Numbered from the stretch's first letter, positions 46,674-56,821 are shown. The stretch: DNA of 64,000 nt from Aliidiomarina sedimenti (GCF_003986955.1 NZ_PIPN01000002.1:432753-496752); one strand, 5' to 3'. The notes: generated from the letters alone by a model not told the origin. A program made the numbers and translations.

Positions 46674-47714
46674 ATGACCATGTTTTCCCGCCTGTTTTCG
46701 ATTCTTCTTCTAGTCAGTATGTTGGTCGCCTGCAGCAGGCCCGTGGAGCCCCAGACCCTGCGTGGCGAAATCTTTGGCACCTTTTTTGAGGTAACGCTGG
46801 GTACGGCACACGAGGATGTGGATCTGGCGCAGCTTGAACAGGGCATCATGACCACATTGAATGAAGTGGATCGGCAGATGTCGACCTATCGCGATGACTC
46901 GGTATTAAACCAACTCAATAATGCACCTTTGCATCAGCCTGTACCCGTTAACGATGAGCTTTTTTATGTACTGCAGCGCAGTGAAGCAATTGCCTCACGT
47001 TCACAGGGACGCTTTGACCATACGGTTGGAGGACTCGTCAACCTGTGGGGGTTTGGTCGTGATGGCCGAGTGACCTCGGCACCTGATGAGGACGAAATCG
47101 AACAGCGTTTAGAGGAAGTTGGCTACCATTTCCTAATCCTGGACGAAAACGAACAGAGCGCCATGCGCACCAGCGATATTTTTATCGAACTATCCGGGAT
47201 TGCAAAAGGCTACGGTGTCGATGCGGTAAGTGCGTATTTAACCGAGCAGGGTATCGATAACCACCTGGTAAATATTGGTGGCGATATATACGCTAAAGGC
47301 ACGCGCAGTGAAGAGACGCGCTGGCGCGTTGGCATTGAGGCGCCTACCGAGGGGCGTCAGGTTGTTCAGCATATTCTCCCGATTGAGGATATAGCCCTGG
47401 TCGGGTCAGGCGATTACCGTAACTATTTTGAAGAAAATGGCGTACGCTATTCGCATACCATTGACCCGACGACGGGTTTACCTATCAGCCACAAGCTCGC
47501 CGCGGTGACCGTGCTGGCAGACAATGCGACAGATGCCGATGGGTACGCCACGGCGCTGTTGGTGATGGGAACGGAACGCGGACTGGCGTTTGCCAACCAG
47601 CACGATATTGCGGCATTGTTTATTACCCGTGGGGATGAAGGGTTTATTAGCCATATGTCACAACGTTTTGAGCAGGATCATCAGGCTGATATGCGCGTGC
47701 CGACAGTGCAATAA
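46674..47714 (+). CDS. apbE: FAD:protein FMN transferase ApbE, lipoprotein
   Basis: 346 residues; the lipobox LVAC gives the lipidated Cys20. Matches ApbE: GTFFEVTLG, STYRDDSVLNQLN, GRFDHTVGGLVNLWGFG, ELSGIAKGYGVDAV, NIGGDIYAKG and HTIDPTTGLPISH (metal site). It covalently attaches FMN to Thr/Ser of targets such as Nqr and Rnf subunits on the periplasmic side. None of these targets is in the window. mgtE follows after 18 bases. Confidence 0.95.
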   Translation: MTMFSRLFSILLLVSMLVACSRPVEPQTLRGEIFGTFFEVTLGTAHEDVDLAQLEQGIMTTLNEVDRQMSTYRDDSVLNQLNNAPLHQPVPVNDELFYVLQRSEAIASRSQGRFDHTVGGLVNLWGFGRDGRVTSAPDEDEIEQRLEEVGYHFLILDENEQSAMRTSDIFIELSGIAKGYGVDAVSAYLTEQGIDNHLVNIGGDIYAKGTRSEETRWRVGIEAPTEGRQVVQHILPIEDIALVGSGDYRNYFEENGVRYSHTIDPTTGLPISHKLAAVTVLADNATDADGYATALLVMGTERGLAFANQHDIAALFITRGDEGFISHMSQRFEQDHQADMRVPTVQ

Positions 47715-47732
47715 CTCGTAAAGGAGAATGCC

Positions 47733-49085
47733 ATGCAATATGTAGAAGGCTATGAAAATCTCGTCGAGTTGGTCGAGCACGGCGATGCAGAAGGGTTAAA
47801 ATCAGCACTCAACGCCATGCCCTCGGCGGACGTGGCGGAATACCTCGACGAGCATTTTGAGGTATACAATACGCTGGCGCTGATGGAAATGATGGAACCT
47901 CAGCAGCAGGCTGAGGTGTTCGGGTATTTACGTCCGGCCCACCAGCAGGAAGTTGCGTCGCACATGGAGCTGAGCCTGTTGGCGCAGTTGTTCCGCGATA
48001 TGTCGTCGGACGAGCGGGCTGATGTCTATGCCCTGCTGGATCTTAAACTGCAGGATGCATTGATGCGCCGGCTGGCACGTTCAGAACGCGAAGACCTGTT
48101 GCGCCTGGTGAGCTATGAAGAAGGCGTGGTGGGCTCGGTGATGACCTCTGATTATGCCACGATACCGGTCGGATGCACGGTAGAGCAGGCATTGAAGAAG
48201 CTACGTCAGAGTGCGCCGGAAAAAGAAACCATTTATCAGGTCTATGTGGTTGATGCGCAGCACAAGCTAGCCGGTGTGGTGTCATTGCGCCAGTTGCTGA
48301 CCGCGACCCCGAATGAACAGATTGACGACCTGATGACAGTCGATGTGGTCAGTGTAAACCCGGACATGCCCAAGTCGGAAGCGGCGCGTATTATTTCCCG
48401 TTATGACTTGATTGCTATTCCGGCGGTGACTAATGATAACCTGCTGGTGGGGATGGTGACCTTCGATGACGCGATGGACGTGGTCGAAGAAGAAGACACT
48501 GACACCATGCACAAATCAGCAACCGTCGGTAAGCTGGAAGCCAGTTTGCGCGACGCCAGCCCAAGAACCTTATATAGCAAACGAATCAACTGGCTGGTAT
48601 TGCTGGTGTTTGTGAATATCTTTTCGGGTGCCGCGATTGCCTACTATGAAGACACTATTATGGCGTATGGCACGCTGTTGTTTTTCTTACCCCTGCTGAT
48701 TGCCAGTGGTGGTAACTCCGGCTCACAGACCGCGACGCTGGTCATACGGGCGATCGCCACCGGTGATATAGGCAAAGGGGATGTGCTTAAGTTATTTGCC
48801 AAAGAGTTGTTGGTTTGTTTTTCACTGGGTCTTTCGATGGCGGCTGCGGTCATGGTTGTGGCTTACTTCCGCGCCCCTGAGATAATGCTGGTCATCGGTT
48901 TAAGTATGCTAAGTATCGTAATGATTGGCAGCCTGGTCGGTCTGCTACTACCTTTCTTACTGAAGCGTCTCGGCTGGGATCCGGCAACGGCAAGTACACC
49001 TTTGGTGACCACGATTGCCGATGCCACTGGGGTAATGGTGTATTTTTCCATTGCCACGGCAATCCTCGGGTTAGCACTCGGCTAA
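47733..49085 (+). CDS. mgtE: magnesium transporter MgtE
   Basis: 450 residues: an N-terminal helical Mg-sensing domain (1-130), two CBS domains (about 137-255, MTSDYATIPVGCTVEQAL and DLMTVDVVSVNPDM), a connecting helix and a five-helix membrane domain (GGNSGSQTATLVIRA is the pore signature). The cytosolic domains gate the channel by Mg2+. Probably cotranscribed with apbE, whose activity needs Mg2+. Confidence 0.95.
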   Translation: MQYVEGYENLVELVEHGDAEGLKSALNAMPSADVAEYLDEHFEVYNTLALMEMMEPQQQAEVFGYLRPAHQQEVASHMELSLLAQLFRDMSSDERADVYALLDLKLQDALMRRLARSEREDLLRLVSYEEGVVGSVMTSDYATIPVGCTVEQALKKLRQSAPEKETIYQVYVVDAQHKLAGVVSLRQLLTATPNEQIDDLMTVDVVSVNPDMPKSEAARIISRYDLIAIPAVTNDNLLVGMVTFDDAMDVVEEEDTDTMHKSATVGKLEASLRDASPRTLYSKRINWLVLLVFVNIFSGAAIAYYEDTIMAYGTLLFFLPLLIASGGNSGSQTATLVIRAIATGDIGKGDVLKLFAKELLVCFSLGLSMAAAVMVVAYFRAPEIMLVIGLSMLSIVMIGSLVGLLLPFLLKRLGWDPATASTPLVTTIADATGVMVYFSIATAILGLALG

Positions 49086-49093
49086 CCTGCAGG

Positions 49094-49128
49094 TGGCTCC
49101 CAGCCTGAACCTTACTGACTGGGAGTCA
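49094..49128 (+). promoter_or_regulatory. hairpin sequestering the ribosome site of the amidohydrolase gene
   Basis: TGGCTCCCAG (49094-49103) pairs with CTGGGAGTCA (49119-49128) over ten positions with one G-U pair. The GGGAG Shine-Dalgarno at 49121-49125 lies inside the stem, directly before the ATG at 49131. This could limit translation of the gene after mgtE. Confidence 0.55.
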
Positions 49129-49130
49129 CT

Positions 49131-50372
49131 ATGCAGCAGATCAACCTGTCTCGTCTTAAATCTAGTCTTCTCGAACTTTCTAAAATAGGTTTCAACGAAA
49201 AGGACCATGGGGTCTACCGGTCTGGCTTTACCGACGCCGATATGAAAGCACGCTACTGGTTGCGCGATCTGGCTCTGAGTGAGGGGTTTATCGCTGATAT
49301 TGATGGCGGCGGCAATGTCTGGTTTGGTCTCGGCGACCTTGATAAACCTGCAGTAGTGATTGGTTCCCATCTCGATACGGTGCCTGCAGGCGGTATCTTC
49401 GACGGTGCTCTGGGAGTGATGGCGGGTCTTGAAATCCTGCGCTGTATAAAGGAGCAGTCAATTGCTCTCGATTACCCCATACGGGTGGTCGCCACCGCCG
49501 AAGAAGAAGGTCGCTTTGGCGGCATGTTCGGTGCTCAGGCGATTACCGGCAAGCTCAATATGGACTGGCTGTTGTCGGCTCATGATGCGGATGGTGTCTA
49601 CCTCACGGATGCGATGAAAGCCCACGGTTTCAACCCGATGGACGCCTTAGAGGTTGCCTGGCCGAAAGGCAGTATGCGCAGCTTTCTGGAGTTACATATC
49701 GAACAGGGCCCGGTGCTGGAACAGCAAAATATTCCGATTGGCATTGTCGATGGAATATCCGGGGTCTTTAAGTGGATTGTTCACCTCAAAGGTAAAGCCG
49801 ATCATGCGGGGACAGCGCCGATGGATATGCGCAGCGACGCCTTTATGGGGCTGGCTGATTTTGCCCACGAGATCCCCCGGATTATCGACGAAAACGGGAC
49901 CGATAAAACGCGCATAACGGTGGGCAAAGTCGAACTTAAACCAGGCTACCCACATACAGTGCCAGGCGAAGCTATTTTTACCATTGTCGCTCGTGACATG
50001 AGCGAAACCGTTATGAAAGAGTTGGCGGAAGCCTGCGATAAAACCTTGTTATCCATCGCCCGGCGCCATCGACTCCGCTATGAAAGGGAAGAAGTCAGCT
50101 GGCTGGCGCCGGACTATTGCAGTGACAGTATGATCGAACTGATGGAGGAAAAAGCTGCAGCGCGCGATTATACGTATTTACGAATGCCAAGCGGCGCCGG
50201 TCATGATGTCCAGTTTTTCACTCAGATTAGCGAAGCTGGTTTGATTTTTATTCCTTCCGTCAACGGTGTAAGTCACGCCCCTGACGAATGGTCGCACTGG
50301 CACCACGTCGAAATGGGCAGCAACCTGCTATTTGATGTGGTACTGGCGCAATGCCAGCAGGACGAGGTTTAA
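49131..50372 (+). CDS. M20-family Zn-dependent amidohydrolase (N-carbamoyl-amino acid hydrolase/allantoate amidohydrolase type)
   Basis: 413 residues. Metal and catalytic motifs: GSHLDTVPAGGIFDGALGVM, TAEEEGRFGG, ELHIEQGPVLEQQ, GKADHAGTAPMDMRSDA and the C-terminal PSGAGHDVQ...SHAPDEW segment. This is the HyuC/AllC/AmaB branch, which splits carbamoyl or amide groups from amino acid-like substrates. Closely related activities cannot be told apart by eye. Confidence 0.9.
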   Translation: MQQINLSRLKSSLLELSKIGFNEKDHGVYRSGFTDADMKARYWLRDLALSEGFIADIDGGGNVWFGLGDLDKPAVVIGSHLDTVPAGGIFDGALGVMAGLEILRCIKEQSIALDYPIRVVATAEEEGRFGGMFGAQAITGKLNMDWLLSAHDADGVYLTDAMKAHGFNPMDALEVAWPKGSMRSFLELHIEQGPVLEQQNIPIGIVDGISGVFKWIVHLKGKADHAGTAPMDMRSDAFMGLADFAHEIPRIIDENGTDKTRITVGKVELKPGYPHTVPGEAIFTIVARDMSETVMKELAEACDKTLLSIARRHRLRYEREEVSWLAPDYCSDSMIELMEEKAAARDYTYLRMPSGAGHDVQFFTQISEAGLIFIPSVNGVSHAPDEWSHWHHVEMGSNLLFDVVLAQCQQDEV

Positions 50373-50472
50373 CCGTGCGACTGTTTGATGCATCGCAAGC
50401 TCTGTGGCCTGATCTTTGCTGCCGAAAGGCGTATACTGACGGCACTTACGGTACTAGTAGTGGTATGCCGCG

Positions 50473-51903
50473 ATGCAGCAAAATATTGAAGTGAAGGATA
50501 AAGCGCCGGACAGTGTTGGTAAACCTGTCAAAATCCAGCCCGCTAAGGGGTCCACTCAGCATGCGCCAACGGATCGTATTTATGTACGTGACGTAAAAGG
50601 CCGGGTTGAAACAGCCCGTCGCCTGTTAGGGTTTGCGCTGATGGCACTCTTCCTGCTGTTACCCTGGTTAACCTATCAGGGGGAGCAGGCAATTCTGCTC
50701 AATATTCTGGATCAGCGTTTCCGTATTTTCGGGCTGACCCTGTGGCCTCAGGATCTGACCATTCTGGCCTGGATCTTCATGGTCTCCGCGTTTGCCCTGT
50801 TTCTCGTTACCACTTTATGGGGCCGGGTCTGGTGTGGCTTTACCTGTCCACAAACCACCTGGACCTTCATCTTTATGTGGTTTGAACGCAAGATTGAAGG
50901 CTCGCGGCACCAGCGAATGAAGCTCGATCAGCGGCCAATGGACGCAGACAAGGCTATGCGTAAAGTGCTGAAGCACGTCGCCTGGCTGTTGGTCGCTTTA
51001 CTGACCGCACTGACCTTTGTCGGCTATTTCACCGATATCCGGCAGTTGTTTGGTGAGTTTTTTCTGCTCCAGTCGGGAGCATGGGCGACCGGCTCGGTTA
51101 TCTTCTTCACCTTCGCCACCTACGGTAACGCAGGCTGGATGCGCGAAATTATGTGTACCCACATATGCCCCTACGCCCGCTTTCAGTCGGCGATGTTTGA
51201 TAAAGATACCTTTATTGTCGCTTACGACGAAAAACGCGGCGAGCCGCGGGGACCCCGTGGGCGTAAACAGGATCCGCGAGCGCTTGGGCTCGGTGACTGC
51301 ATTGACTGCAACCTGTGTGTCCAGGTGTGTCCGACCGGTATCGATATTCGCAATGGCTTGCAGTACGAATGCATTAACTGTGGTGCCTGCATCGACGCCT
51401 GCGACAATGTGATGGAGAAAATAGGTTACCCGAAAAAGCTCATTAGCTTTACCACGGAACGGCGCCTGGAAGGCGGTAAAACCAAAGTCTTCCGCTTGAA
51501 AAGCGTTGGCTATGGTGCGGCACTTCTGGTGTTAACGGCGCTGCTGGTGCTAGACATTCTGTTCCGGGTTCCTCTTGAACTGGACGTGGTGCGTGACCGT
51601 AATACCTTGTTCCGGGAAAATCAGCAGGGCTTTATTGAGAACGTCTATCAGCTGCGAATTATCAATAAATCGCAGCAGGCAGACACTTTCCGCATCGATG
51701 TGAGTGGACTAGATGAAATCGAGTATATGGGGCCGACTGAACTGCGCATTGAAGGCGGGGAAGTGTATACGGTGCCGGTCACTGTTGCGATAGACCCGTA
51801 TTTTCTTGAGGCGAGCCTGATTGAGATTCGCTTTACGGTGAGCTCGGTGTCAGACTCTGAGGTTGAGCGAACAACCCAGAGTAATTTTTTATCAACAAGA
51901 TGA
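50473..51903 (+). CDS. ccoG: cytochrome c oxidase accessory protein CcoG (FixG/RdxA)
   Basis: 476 residues: an N-terminal soluble stretch, about five membrane helices, the segment WCGFTCPQTTWTFIFMWFERK, two [4Fe-4S] motifs (CIDCNLCVQVCPTG and CINCGACIDACDNVM) and a C-terminal Ig-like periplasmic domain. In the family it helps copper reduction during cbb3 oxidase assembly. The cbb3 genes are not in the window. Its stop codon overlaps the next start (ATGA). Confidence 0.94.
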   Translation: MQQNIEVKDKAPDSVGKPVKIQPAKGSTQHAPTDRIYVRDVKGRVETARRLLGFALMALFLLLPWLTYQGEQAILLNILDQRFRIFGLTLWPQDLTILAWIFMVSAFALFLVTTLWGRVWCGFTCPQTTWTFIFMWFERKIEGSRHQRMKLDQRPMDADKAMRKVLKHVAWLLVALLTALTFVGYFTDIRQLFGEFFLLQSGAWATGSVIFFTFATYGNAGWMREIMCTHICPYARFQSAMFDKDTFIVAYDEKRGEPRGPRGRKQDPRALGLGDCIDCNLCVQVCPTGIDIRNGLQYECINCGACIDACDNVMEKIGYPKKLISFTTERRLEGGKTKVFRLKSVGYGAALLVLTALLVLDILFRVPLELDVVRDRNTLFRENQQGFIENVYQLRIINKSQQADTFRIDVSGLDEIEYMGPTELRIEGGEVYTVPVTVAIDPYFLEASLIEIRFTVSSVSDSEVERTTQSNFLSTR

Positions 51904-52880
51904 CAGATTTTAGCTTTACTGGTCTCACCCCAGATCTGATTATGGATGCCCTTGAAGCCGTCGATGTTTGGCCGGATACCGGGTTGCTGGCGCTGAACAG
52001 CTACGAAAACCGGGTCTACCAGTTTGCCGCCGACGGCAAGCGTTACGTGGCCAAGTTTTATCGTCCGCAACGCTGGAGCGATCAACAGATCCTTGAGGAG
52101 CATTCGTTTCTGGCCGAACTCAAAGAGGCTGAGATCCCGGTGGTGGCGCCGTTGGCGCTGGGTGACACTACGCTGGCCGAACATAGTGGTTTCCGTTTTT
52201 CGCTGTTCCCCAGCGTTGGCGGGCGGGCTCTGGAAGCTGATCAGGACGAGCATTTGTTTCAGCTCGGCCGCCAGGTCGGGCGGATGCATATGGTGGGGAA
52301 ACGAACCCCCTTTGTGCACCGCCCTTCGTTGTTCAGCTTAACGGATCTTGAGCAGGCAACCGAGCAGCTGCGTGACTGTGCATTAATCCCGGACTCAATG
52401 CGACTGCCGTTCTTTACCATTTTGGATCTTGTTGTGGCGCGCCTGGGTGACCTGGATCTCACGCGCTATGACTCCATTCGCCTGCACGGTGACTGTCATG
52501 TTGGTAACTTATTGTGGCGGGATGACAGCTTAACCCTGGTCGATTTTGATGACTGTCGCCAGGGCCCCGCTATTCAGGATTTATGGATGATGCTTTCCGG
52601 TGAGCGTCATCATCAGGTCGCGCAGCTGGATACCTTGATTGACGGCTATGAAGAATTTGCTACTTTTAATGCGGCCGAACTTAAATTAATTGAACCTTTA
52701 CGCGCCTGGCGAATCATTCAGTACATGGCATGGCTGGCAAAGCGTTGGGACGACCCGGCTTTCCCCCGTAGTTTCGGCTGGTTCGCAGAAGCCGCGTACT
52801 GGGAGCGCCAGGTACTTGCCCTGAAAGAGCAATTTGCAGCGCTGGACGAAGAACCGCTGCGCTTGCAGCCTGGTTACTAA
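51900..52880 (+). CDS. srkA: stress response serine/threonine protein kinase SrkA (YihE)
   Basis: 326 residues against 328 in E. coli. An APH-like kinase fold: NSYENRVYQF near the N-terminus, the catalytic loop RLHGDCHVGNLLW and the metal-binding LVDFDDCRQGP. Family members limit stress-induced death, acting against MazE/MazF-linked pathways. It overlaps ccoG by 4 bases and precedes dsbA by about 48 bases, as yihE precedes dsbA in E. coli. Confidence 0.94.
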   Translation: MTDFSFTGLTPDLIMDALEAVDVWPDTGLLALNSYENRVYQFAADGKRYVAKFYRPQRWSDQQILEEHSFLAELKEAEIPVVAPLALGDTTLAEHSGFRFSLFPSVGGRALEADQDEHLFQLGRQVGRMHMVGKRTPFVHRPSLFSLTDLEQATEQLRDCALIPDSMRLPFFTILDLVVARLGDLDLTRYDSIRLHGDCHVGNLLWRDDSLTLVDFDDCRQGPAIQDLWMMLSGERHHQVAQLDTLIDGYEEFATFNAAELKLIEPLRAWRIIQYMAWLAKRWDDPAFPRSFGWFAEAAYWERQVLALKEQFAALDEEPLRLQPGY

Positions 52881-52928
52881 CGAAGGCATAATGCTTTTAT
52901 AAATCGCTTCAAAATAGGTAAACAGACA

Positions 52929-53552
52929 ATGAAAAAACTTTGGTTAGCAATGGTCGCCGCTGCGACATTGGGCATGATGGCGAGTGCCAGTGCAATGGAT
53001 TTTGAAGAAGGTGTGCATTATGACGTGGTGAGCGATGAAGCCACCGAAGAAACTGAGATCATTGATTTTTTCTCGTTCTACTGCGGCAGTTGTTACCAGT
53101 TCCAGCCGTTTAGTGAAATGGTCAGAGAAGAGTTCGGTGATAGCTTCAAAAAATATCATGTAAACTTTATCGGTCCTCGTAACATGGGCGATATCACCAT
53201 TCGTGCATGGGCGGCAGCCAATATTTTAGGTGTTACCGAAGAGGTTGCACCGCTGGTCTTCCGTAAGCATTTCCAGCAGCGTAACGTTAGTAATTCGCTG
53301 GATGATTTAGCGGGTGTTTTTGCCGCCGCCGGTATTGACCGTGAAGAGTTCGATAATGCGTACAACAGCTTTCCTGCTCGCAGTCAGGCAAACCGCATGC
53401 GCCGTGAAGCAGAAAAGTACAATGTGCAGCAGACCCCGACGTTTATCGTCAATGGTCGCTACCGCATGAATCCTCAAGGTTTCCGTGATAGTAATGATTT
53501 CTTCTCAGACTATCTGGAACTGGCGAAGTATCTGGTCAATAAAGACAGCTAA
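52929..53552 (+). CDS. dsbA: thiol:disulfide interchange protein DsbA with a CGSC active site
   Basis: 207 residues with a signal peptide ending at SASA. The thioredoxin-like active site is Cys52-Gly-Ser-Cys55 (SFYCGSCYQF) where E. coli DsbA has CPHC. The cis-proline loop is QQTPTFIVNGRY. A helical insert lies between. It oxidises periplasmic proteins; the changed dipeptide should alter its redox potential (inference). It follows srkA, as in E. coli. Confidence 0.93.
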   Translation: MKKLWLAMVAAATLGMMASASAMDFEEGVHYDVVSDEATEETEIIDFFSFYCGSCYQFQPFSEMVREEFGDSFKKYHVNFIGPRNMGDITIRAWAAANILGVTEEVAPLVFRKHFQQRNVSNSLDDLAGVFAAAGIDREEFDNAYNSFPARSQANRMRREAEKYNVQQTPTFIVNGRYRMNPQGFRDSNDFFSDYLELAKYLVNKDS

Positions 53553-53566
53553 TACTCCGCTAAGCC

Positions 53567-53600
53567 TAAGCCGCTACACCTGGTAGCGGCTTACATTTTT
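53567..53600 (+). terminator. Rho-independent terminator of dsbA, overlapping the chemoreceptor stop codon
   Basis: Stem TAAGCCGCTAC/GTAGCGGCTTA with a 5-base loop, followed by CATTTTT. The stem contains the stop codon of the convergent chemoreceptor gene. Confidence 0.85.
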
Positions 53601-55262
53601 CTCTAACTGCCCCGCCGTATCGGCAAGCTCTTCCATATAACTCGTCGCCTGACGGGTGCCGTCTGCAGTCTGGTTGGCAATATCCACAATGGTCGTCATG
53701 TTCTGATTGATTGTTTCAGAGACCGATGTTTGCTCTTCCGCAGCGGTTGCGATTTGTGCGTTCTGAGTATTGATAGTATTGACTGCCTGCAATACATCAG
53801 CCAGGGCGTTTTCGACGTCACTGGCCTGAGCCACGCTGGTAGAACTTCCTTGCTCGATGGCTTCCATAATACCGGTTACCTGAGAAGTACCTTGCTGGAC
53901 TTGTTCAATCATGGCCTGGATTTCGTGGGTGCTGGCCTGGGTACGGCTGGCCAGAGTGCGCACTTCGTCGGCGACTACCGCAAAGCCACGGCCGGCCTCA
54001 CCCGCGCGGGCTGATTCGATAGCAGCATTGAGTGCCAGCAAGTTGGTTTGTTCGGCGATATTGCGGATAACGTCCAGTACGCTACCGATTTGTTTTGACT
54101 GTTCATTCAACTGATCGACAGCGCTCGTCCCTGCCGCAACCTGGTCAGCCAGTCCATGGATGACTTCGACCGCAGAATGCAGCTGGCTGTTGGCAGACTG
54201 AACAAGCTCCTCAGCCTGGCTCGCTGCAGTCGAAGCCTGTTGAGCACTGCGTGCGACTTCCTGCGATGCGGCGGCCAGTTCGTTGATCGCGGTGGCAACC
54301 TGTTCACTTTCTTCCTGTTGCCGGGTGACACCCTGGCGCGTTTCGCTGAGCACCCGATTGAGCTTAACCGAGGCTTCATTCATGGCGCCAGAGGAATCAC
54401 GAATGGTCATTACCATGTTACCGACGTCATCGGCAAAACGATTAAAGGAGGTCGCGAGCTGACCCAGTTCGTCGTCCTGTTCGACGGTGATGCGACGAGT
54501 CAGATCGCCGTCACCCTGAGAGACGTCGTTCATCGCGGTGACGGTGGTTCTTAGCGGGCGGGTAATCCCTCTGGAAACGTACAATGCAACCGCTGCGATA
54601 ATCAGCACCGCAATAATTGAAGCCACTAGCGTACTGATGAAGGCTTCGGTAACCGCATTGTCGACCCGGTTGGCTGTTGCATCAACCTGGGCCTGCAAAC
54701 CTTCAATCCAGAAACCTGTTCCCACCACCCAGTTCCATTTCTCAACCAGATCGGCGTAGCCAAGCTTGGGCCCGATAGTGCCATTACTACTTTCCCACCC
54801 ATATTCAACATAGTCGCCGCCACGCTCGGCGGCGGCGATCAGTTCCTGAATCAGGTAAACCCCATTTGGGTCCTGGAAGTCACGTAAATTGCGCCCTTCA
54901 AGGGCCTGGTTGACACCGTGAGCAACACTGACACCCTGTTGGTCATAGACGAAGACGTAGCCGACGTCACCGGCATCATCGAAACGCAGACTGCGCAGGA
55001 CGGTTTTAGCCTGCTCCTGCAGCTGTGCGGTATTGCTGCCGTCATCAGCGGCCACCAGATGTTGGATCGAACTGATAGCAAGCTGCAGGTAGTTACGTAC
55101 CTCTGCTCGACGGTCCCCTTCCATTTGTCCTGCGAAGTCAGCCACGGTTTGTTCGCCCATATGGCGTGCCTGATAAAAGTTGTAAAAAGTAACCATAGCG
55201 GCAATCAATACGGGTGGTATCAATGCCAGCGCTAGTACCCGCTGCTGTATAGAAAGGGACAT
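53574..55262 (-). CDS. methyl-accepting chemotaxis protein with Cache_2 sensor
   Basis: 562 residues from the ATG at 55262 (AGGAG 6 bases upstream; the frame runs on to 55277). A membrane helix at about 8-28 and another at about 190-210 enclose a Cache_2-type periplasmic domain ([44 protein letters not shown]). HAMP follows, then the signalling hairpin tip [19 protein letters not shown]. No C-terminal CheR-binding pentapeptide. Ligand unknown; Cache_2 receptors often bind small carboxylates. Confidence 0.93.
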   Translation of the reverse strand: MSLSIQQRVLALALIPPVLIAAMVTFYNFYQARHMGEQTVADFAGQMEGDRRAEVRNYLQLAISSIQHLVAADDGSNTAQLQEQAKTVLRSLRFDDAGDVGYVFVYDQQGVSVAHGVNQALEGRNLRDFQDPNGVYLIQELIAAAERGGDYVEYGWESSNGTIGPKLGYADLVEKWNWVVGTGFWIEGLQAQVDATANRVDNAVTEAFISTLVASIIAVLIIAAVALYVSRGITRPLRTTVTAMNDVSQGDGDLTRRITVEQDDELGQLATSFNRFADDVGNMVMTIRDSSGAMNEASVKLNRVLSETRQGVTRQQEESEQVATAINELAAASQEVARSAQQASTAASQAEELVQSANSQLHSAVEVIHGLADQVAAGTSAVDQLNEQSKQIGSVLDVIRNIAEQTNLLALNAAIESARAGEAGRGFAVVADEVRTLASRTQASTHEIQAMIEQVQQGTSQVTGIMEAIEQGSSTSVAQASDVENALADVLQAVNTINTQNAQIATAAEEQTSVSETINQNMTTIVDIANQTADGTRQATSYMEELADTAGQLEKNVSRYQV

Positions 55263-55405
55263 CCTGCTCTCCTGCAATCGTAAAGATAAGGATAAGATTA
55301 TACTAATTTAACGGCTAAAGGGCGCGCCGACTTTAGTCTAACTAGCGCGATCACAGGGTTTTTGCTAGTTTATGGGAACTTATTATCCAGCGGACAGAGG
55401 TTGTT

Positions 55406-56821
55406 TTGGAAGAAATCGTCAGCACGGTGCAAACATGGGTGACCTGGTTGGAGGAACAACCTTACCTGTACGCGCTGGTCGCAGTCACAGTATTGGTGCT
55501 GCTGGCGCTGATCAGTAACTGGGTTACTAAGCACGTTTTATTGGCAGGCCTTACCCGTGGCTTGCGCCAAACCCGGTTCGGTCAGGACCATTTGTTTGAA
55601 GAATCACGGGTGATTACCCGATTGTCCAATGTAGTGCCTGCGTTGGTGTTGTCCTCCGGGGTCGTTTTAATCCCTCATCTGCCGGATTTTGTGGTTACTG
55701 TGGTCAGAAATGTGGCCACGGCATTTATCATTCTTACTGTCGCCCTGGCAGTGGCAAACTTTCTGACAATTCTCAACCGCTTATATGAGCGTCGTCCCGA
55801 CGCCGCGATGAAACCCATCAAAGGCTATGTCCAGGTCGTCAAAATACTAATTTATGTCATTGCGGTGCTGCTCATCGTTGCGACGTTAATTGACCGCTCG
55901 CCAGTTATCTTGCTGTCTGGTTTGGGAGCCATGGCGGCGGTATTGATGCTGGTCTTTCAGGATACCCTGTTGTCGCTGGTGGCCAGCATGCAGATCACCT
56001 CCAACGACATTATTCGTGTGGGTGACTGGGTGGAAATGCCCGGCTTAAGTGCGGATGGTGATGTCATTGATATCTCGTTGCATGTAGTAAAAGTGCAGAA
56101 CTGGGATAAAACTATTACCACCATTCCTACCCGCCGCTTTATTGATACCGCATTTAAAAACTGGCGCGGTATGCAGCAGGCCGGCGGTCGACGCATGATG
56201 CGCGAAATCATGATCGATCAGCAAAGCATCCGCTTTTTGAGTAACGACGAGCTGGAGCATTTACAGCGCTTTTCACTGTTGAGCGATTACATTAAGAAAA
56301 AACATGATGAACTGAGTGAGTGGAATCATGAACTGGAGGGGAATGGCGCGGACACCATTAATTCCCGACGTATGACCAATATCGGTACGTTCCGCGCCTA
56401 TATCAGCCAGTATTTAAAACACCACCCTGGGATCCATCAGGAATTGTTTATGCTGGTTCGGCAATTGGCGCCAACCGCCGATGGGCTTCCTTTACAGGTA
56501 TATGGATTTACCAACGACACTGGCTGGGCGGTGTACGAAGGGATCCAGTCGGATATATTTGACCACCTGTTTGCTATTATTCCGGAATTTGGCTTGCGTG
56601 TGTATCAGCACCCAAGTGGCGTCGATATGCGCGAGGTTGGCGCGGCACTGGCTGCCTCGCAGCAGGTTGAGAAAGAACAGAAGAAGGACCTTGAAGAGTT
56701 AGATAAAGAGGAGTCAGGTAACGAGGACTCAGATAACGACGAAGCGGAGAGCGAAGAGTCCTCTCAGGAGAAAACTACGCAGCGAACTAACGCTGCGCCT
56801 GAGAGCGGTGACTCTGCATAA
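55406..56821 (+). CDS. MscS-family mechanosensitive channel, YbdG-like
   Basis: 471 residues. Several N-terminal membrane helices, then the pore-lining and beta-domain segment GLGAMAAVLMLVFQDTLLSLVAS, followed by VGDWVEMPGLSADGDVIDISL and TIPTRRFIDTAFKNW. YbdG-like in its long C-terminal cytoplasmic domain. It ends in a highly acidic tail. The start is a TTG at 55406 with an AGAGG site 5 bases before. The 3' end overlaps the convergent acyltransferase gene by 35 bases. Confidence 0.9.
   Translation: MEEIVSTVQTWVTWLEEQPYLYALVAVTVLVLLALISNWVTKHVLLAGLTRGLRQTRFGQDHLFEESRVITRLSNVVPALVLSSGVVLIPHLPDFVVTVVRNVATAFIILTVALAVANFLTILNRLYERRPDAAMKPIKGYVQVVKILIYVIAVLLIVATLIDRSPVILLSGLGAMAAVLMLVFQDTLLSLVASMQITSNDIIRVGDWVEMPGLSADGDVIDISLHVVKVQNWDKTITTIPTRRFIDTAFKNWRGMQQAGGRRMMREIMIDQQSIRFLSNDELEHLQRFSLLSDYIKKKHDELSEWNHELEGNGADTINSRRMTNIGTFRAYISQYLKHHPGIHQELFMLVRQLAPTADGLPLQVYGFTNDTGWAVYEGIQSDIFDHLFAIIPEFGLRVYQHPSGVDMREVGAALAASQQVEKEQKKDLEELDKEESGNEDSDNDEAESEESSQEKTTQRTNAAPESGDSA

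Noticed and set aside
50373..50472. FNR box upstream of ccoG
   Set aside because: No TTGAT-N4-ATCAA-like site is visible in the gap.
51648..52319. 223-codon open frame on the - strand over ccoG and srkA
   Set aside because: Both + strand genes are unambiguous and overlap by 4 bases; the antisense frame shows no recognisable domain.
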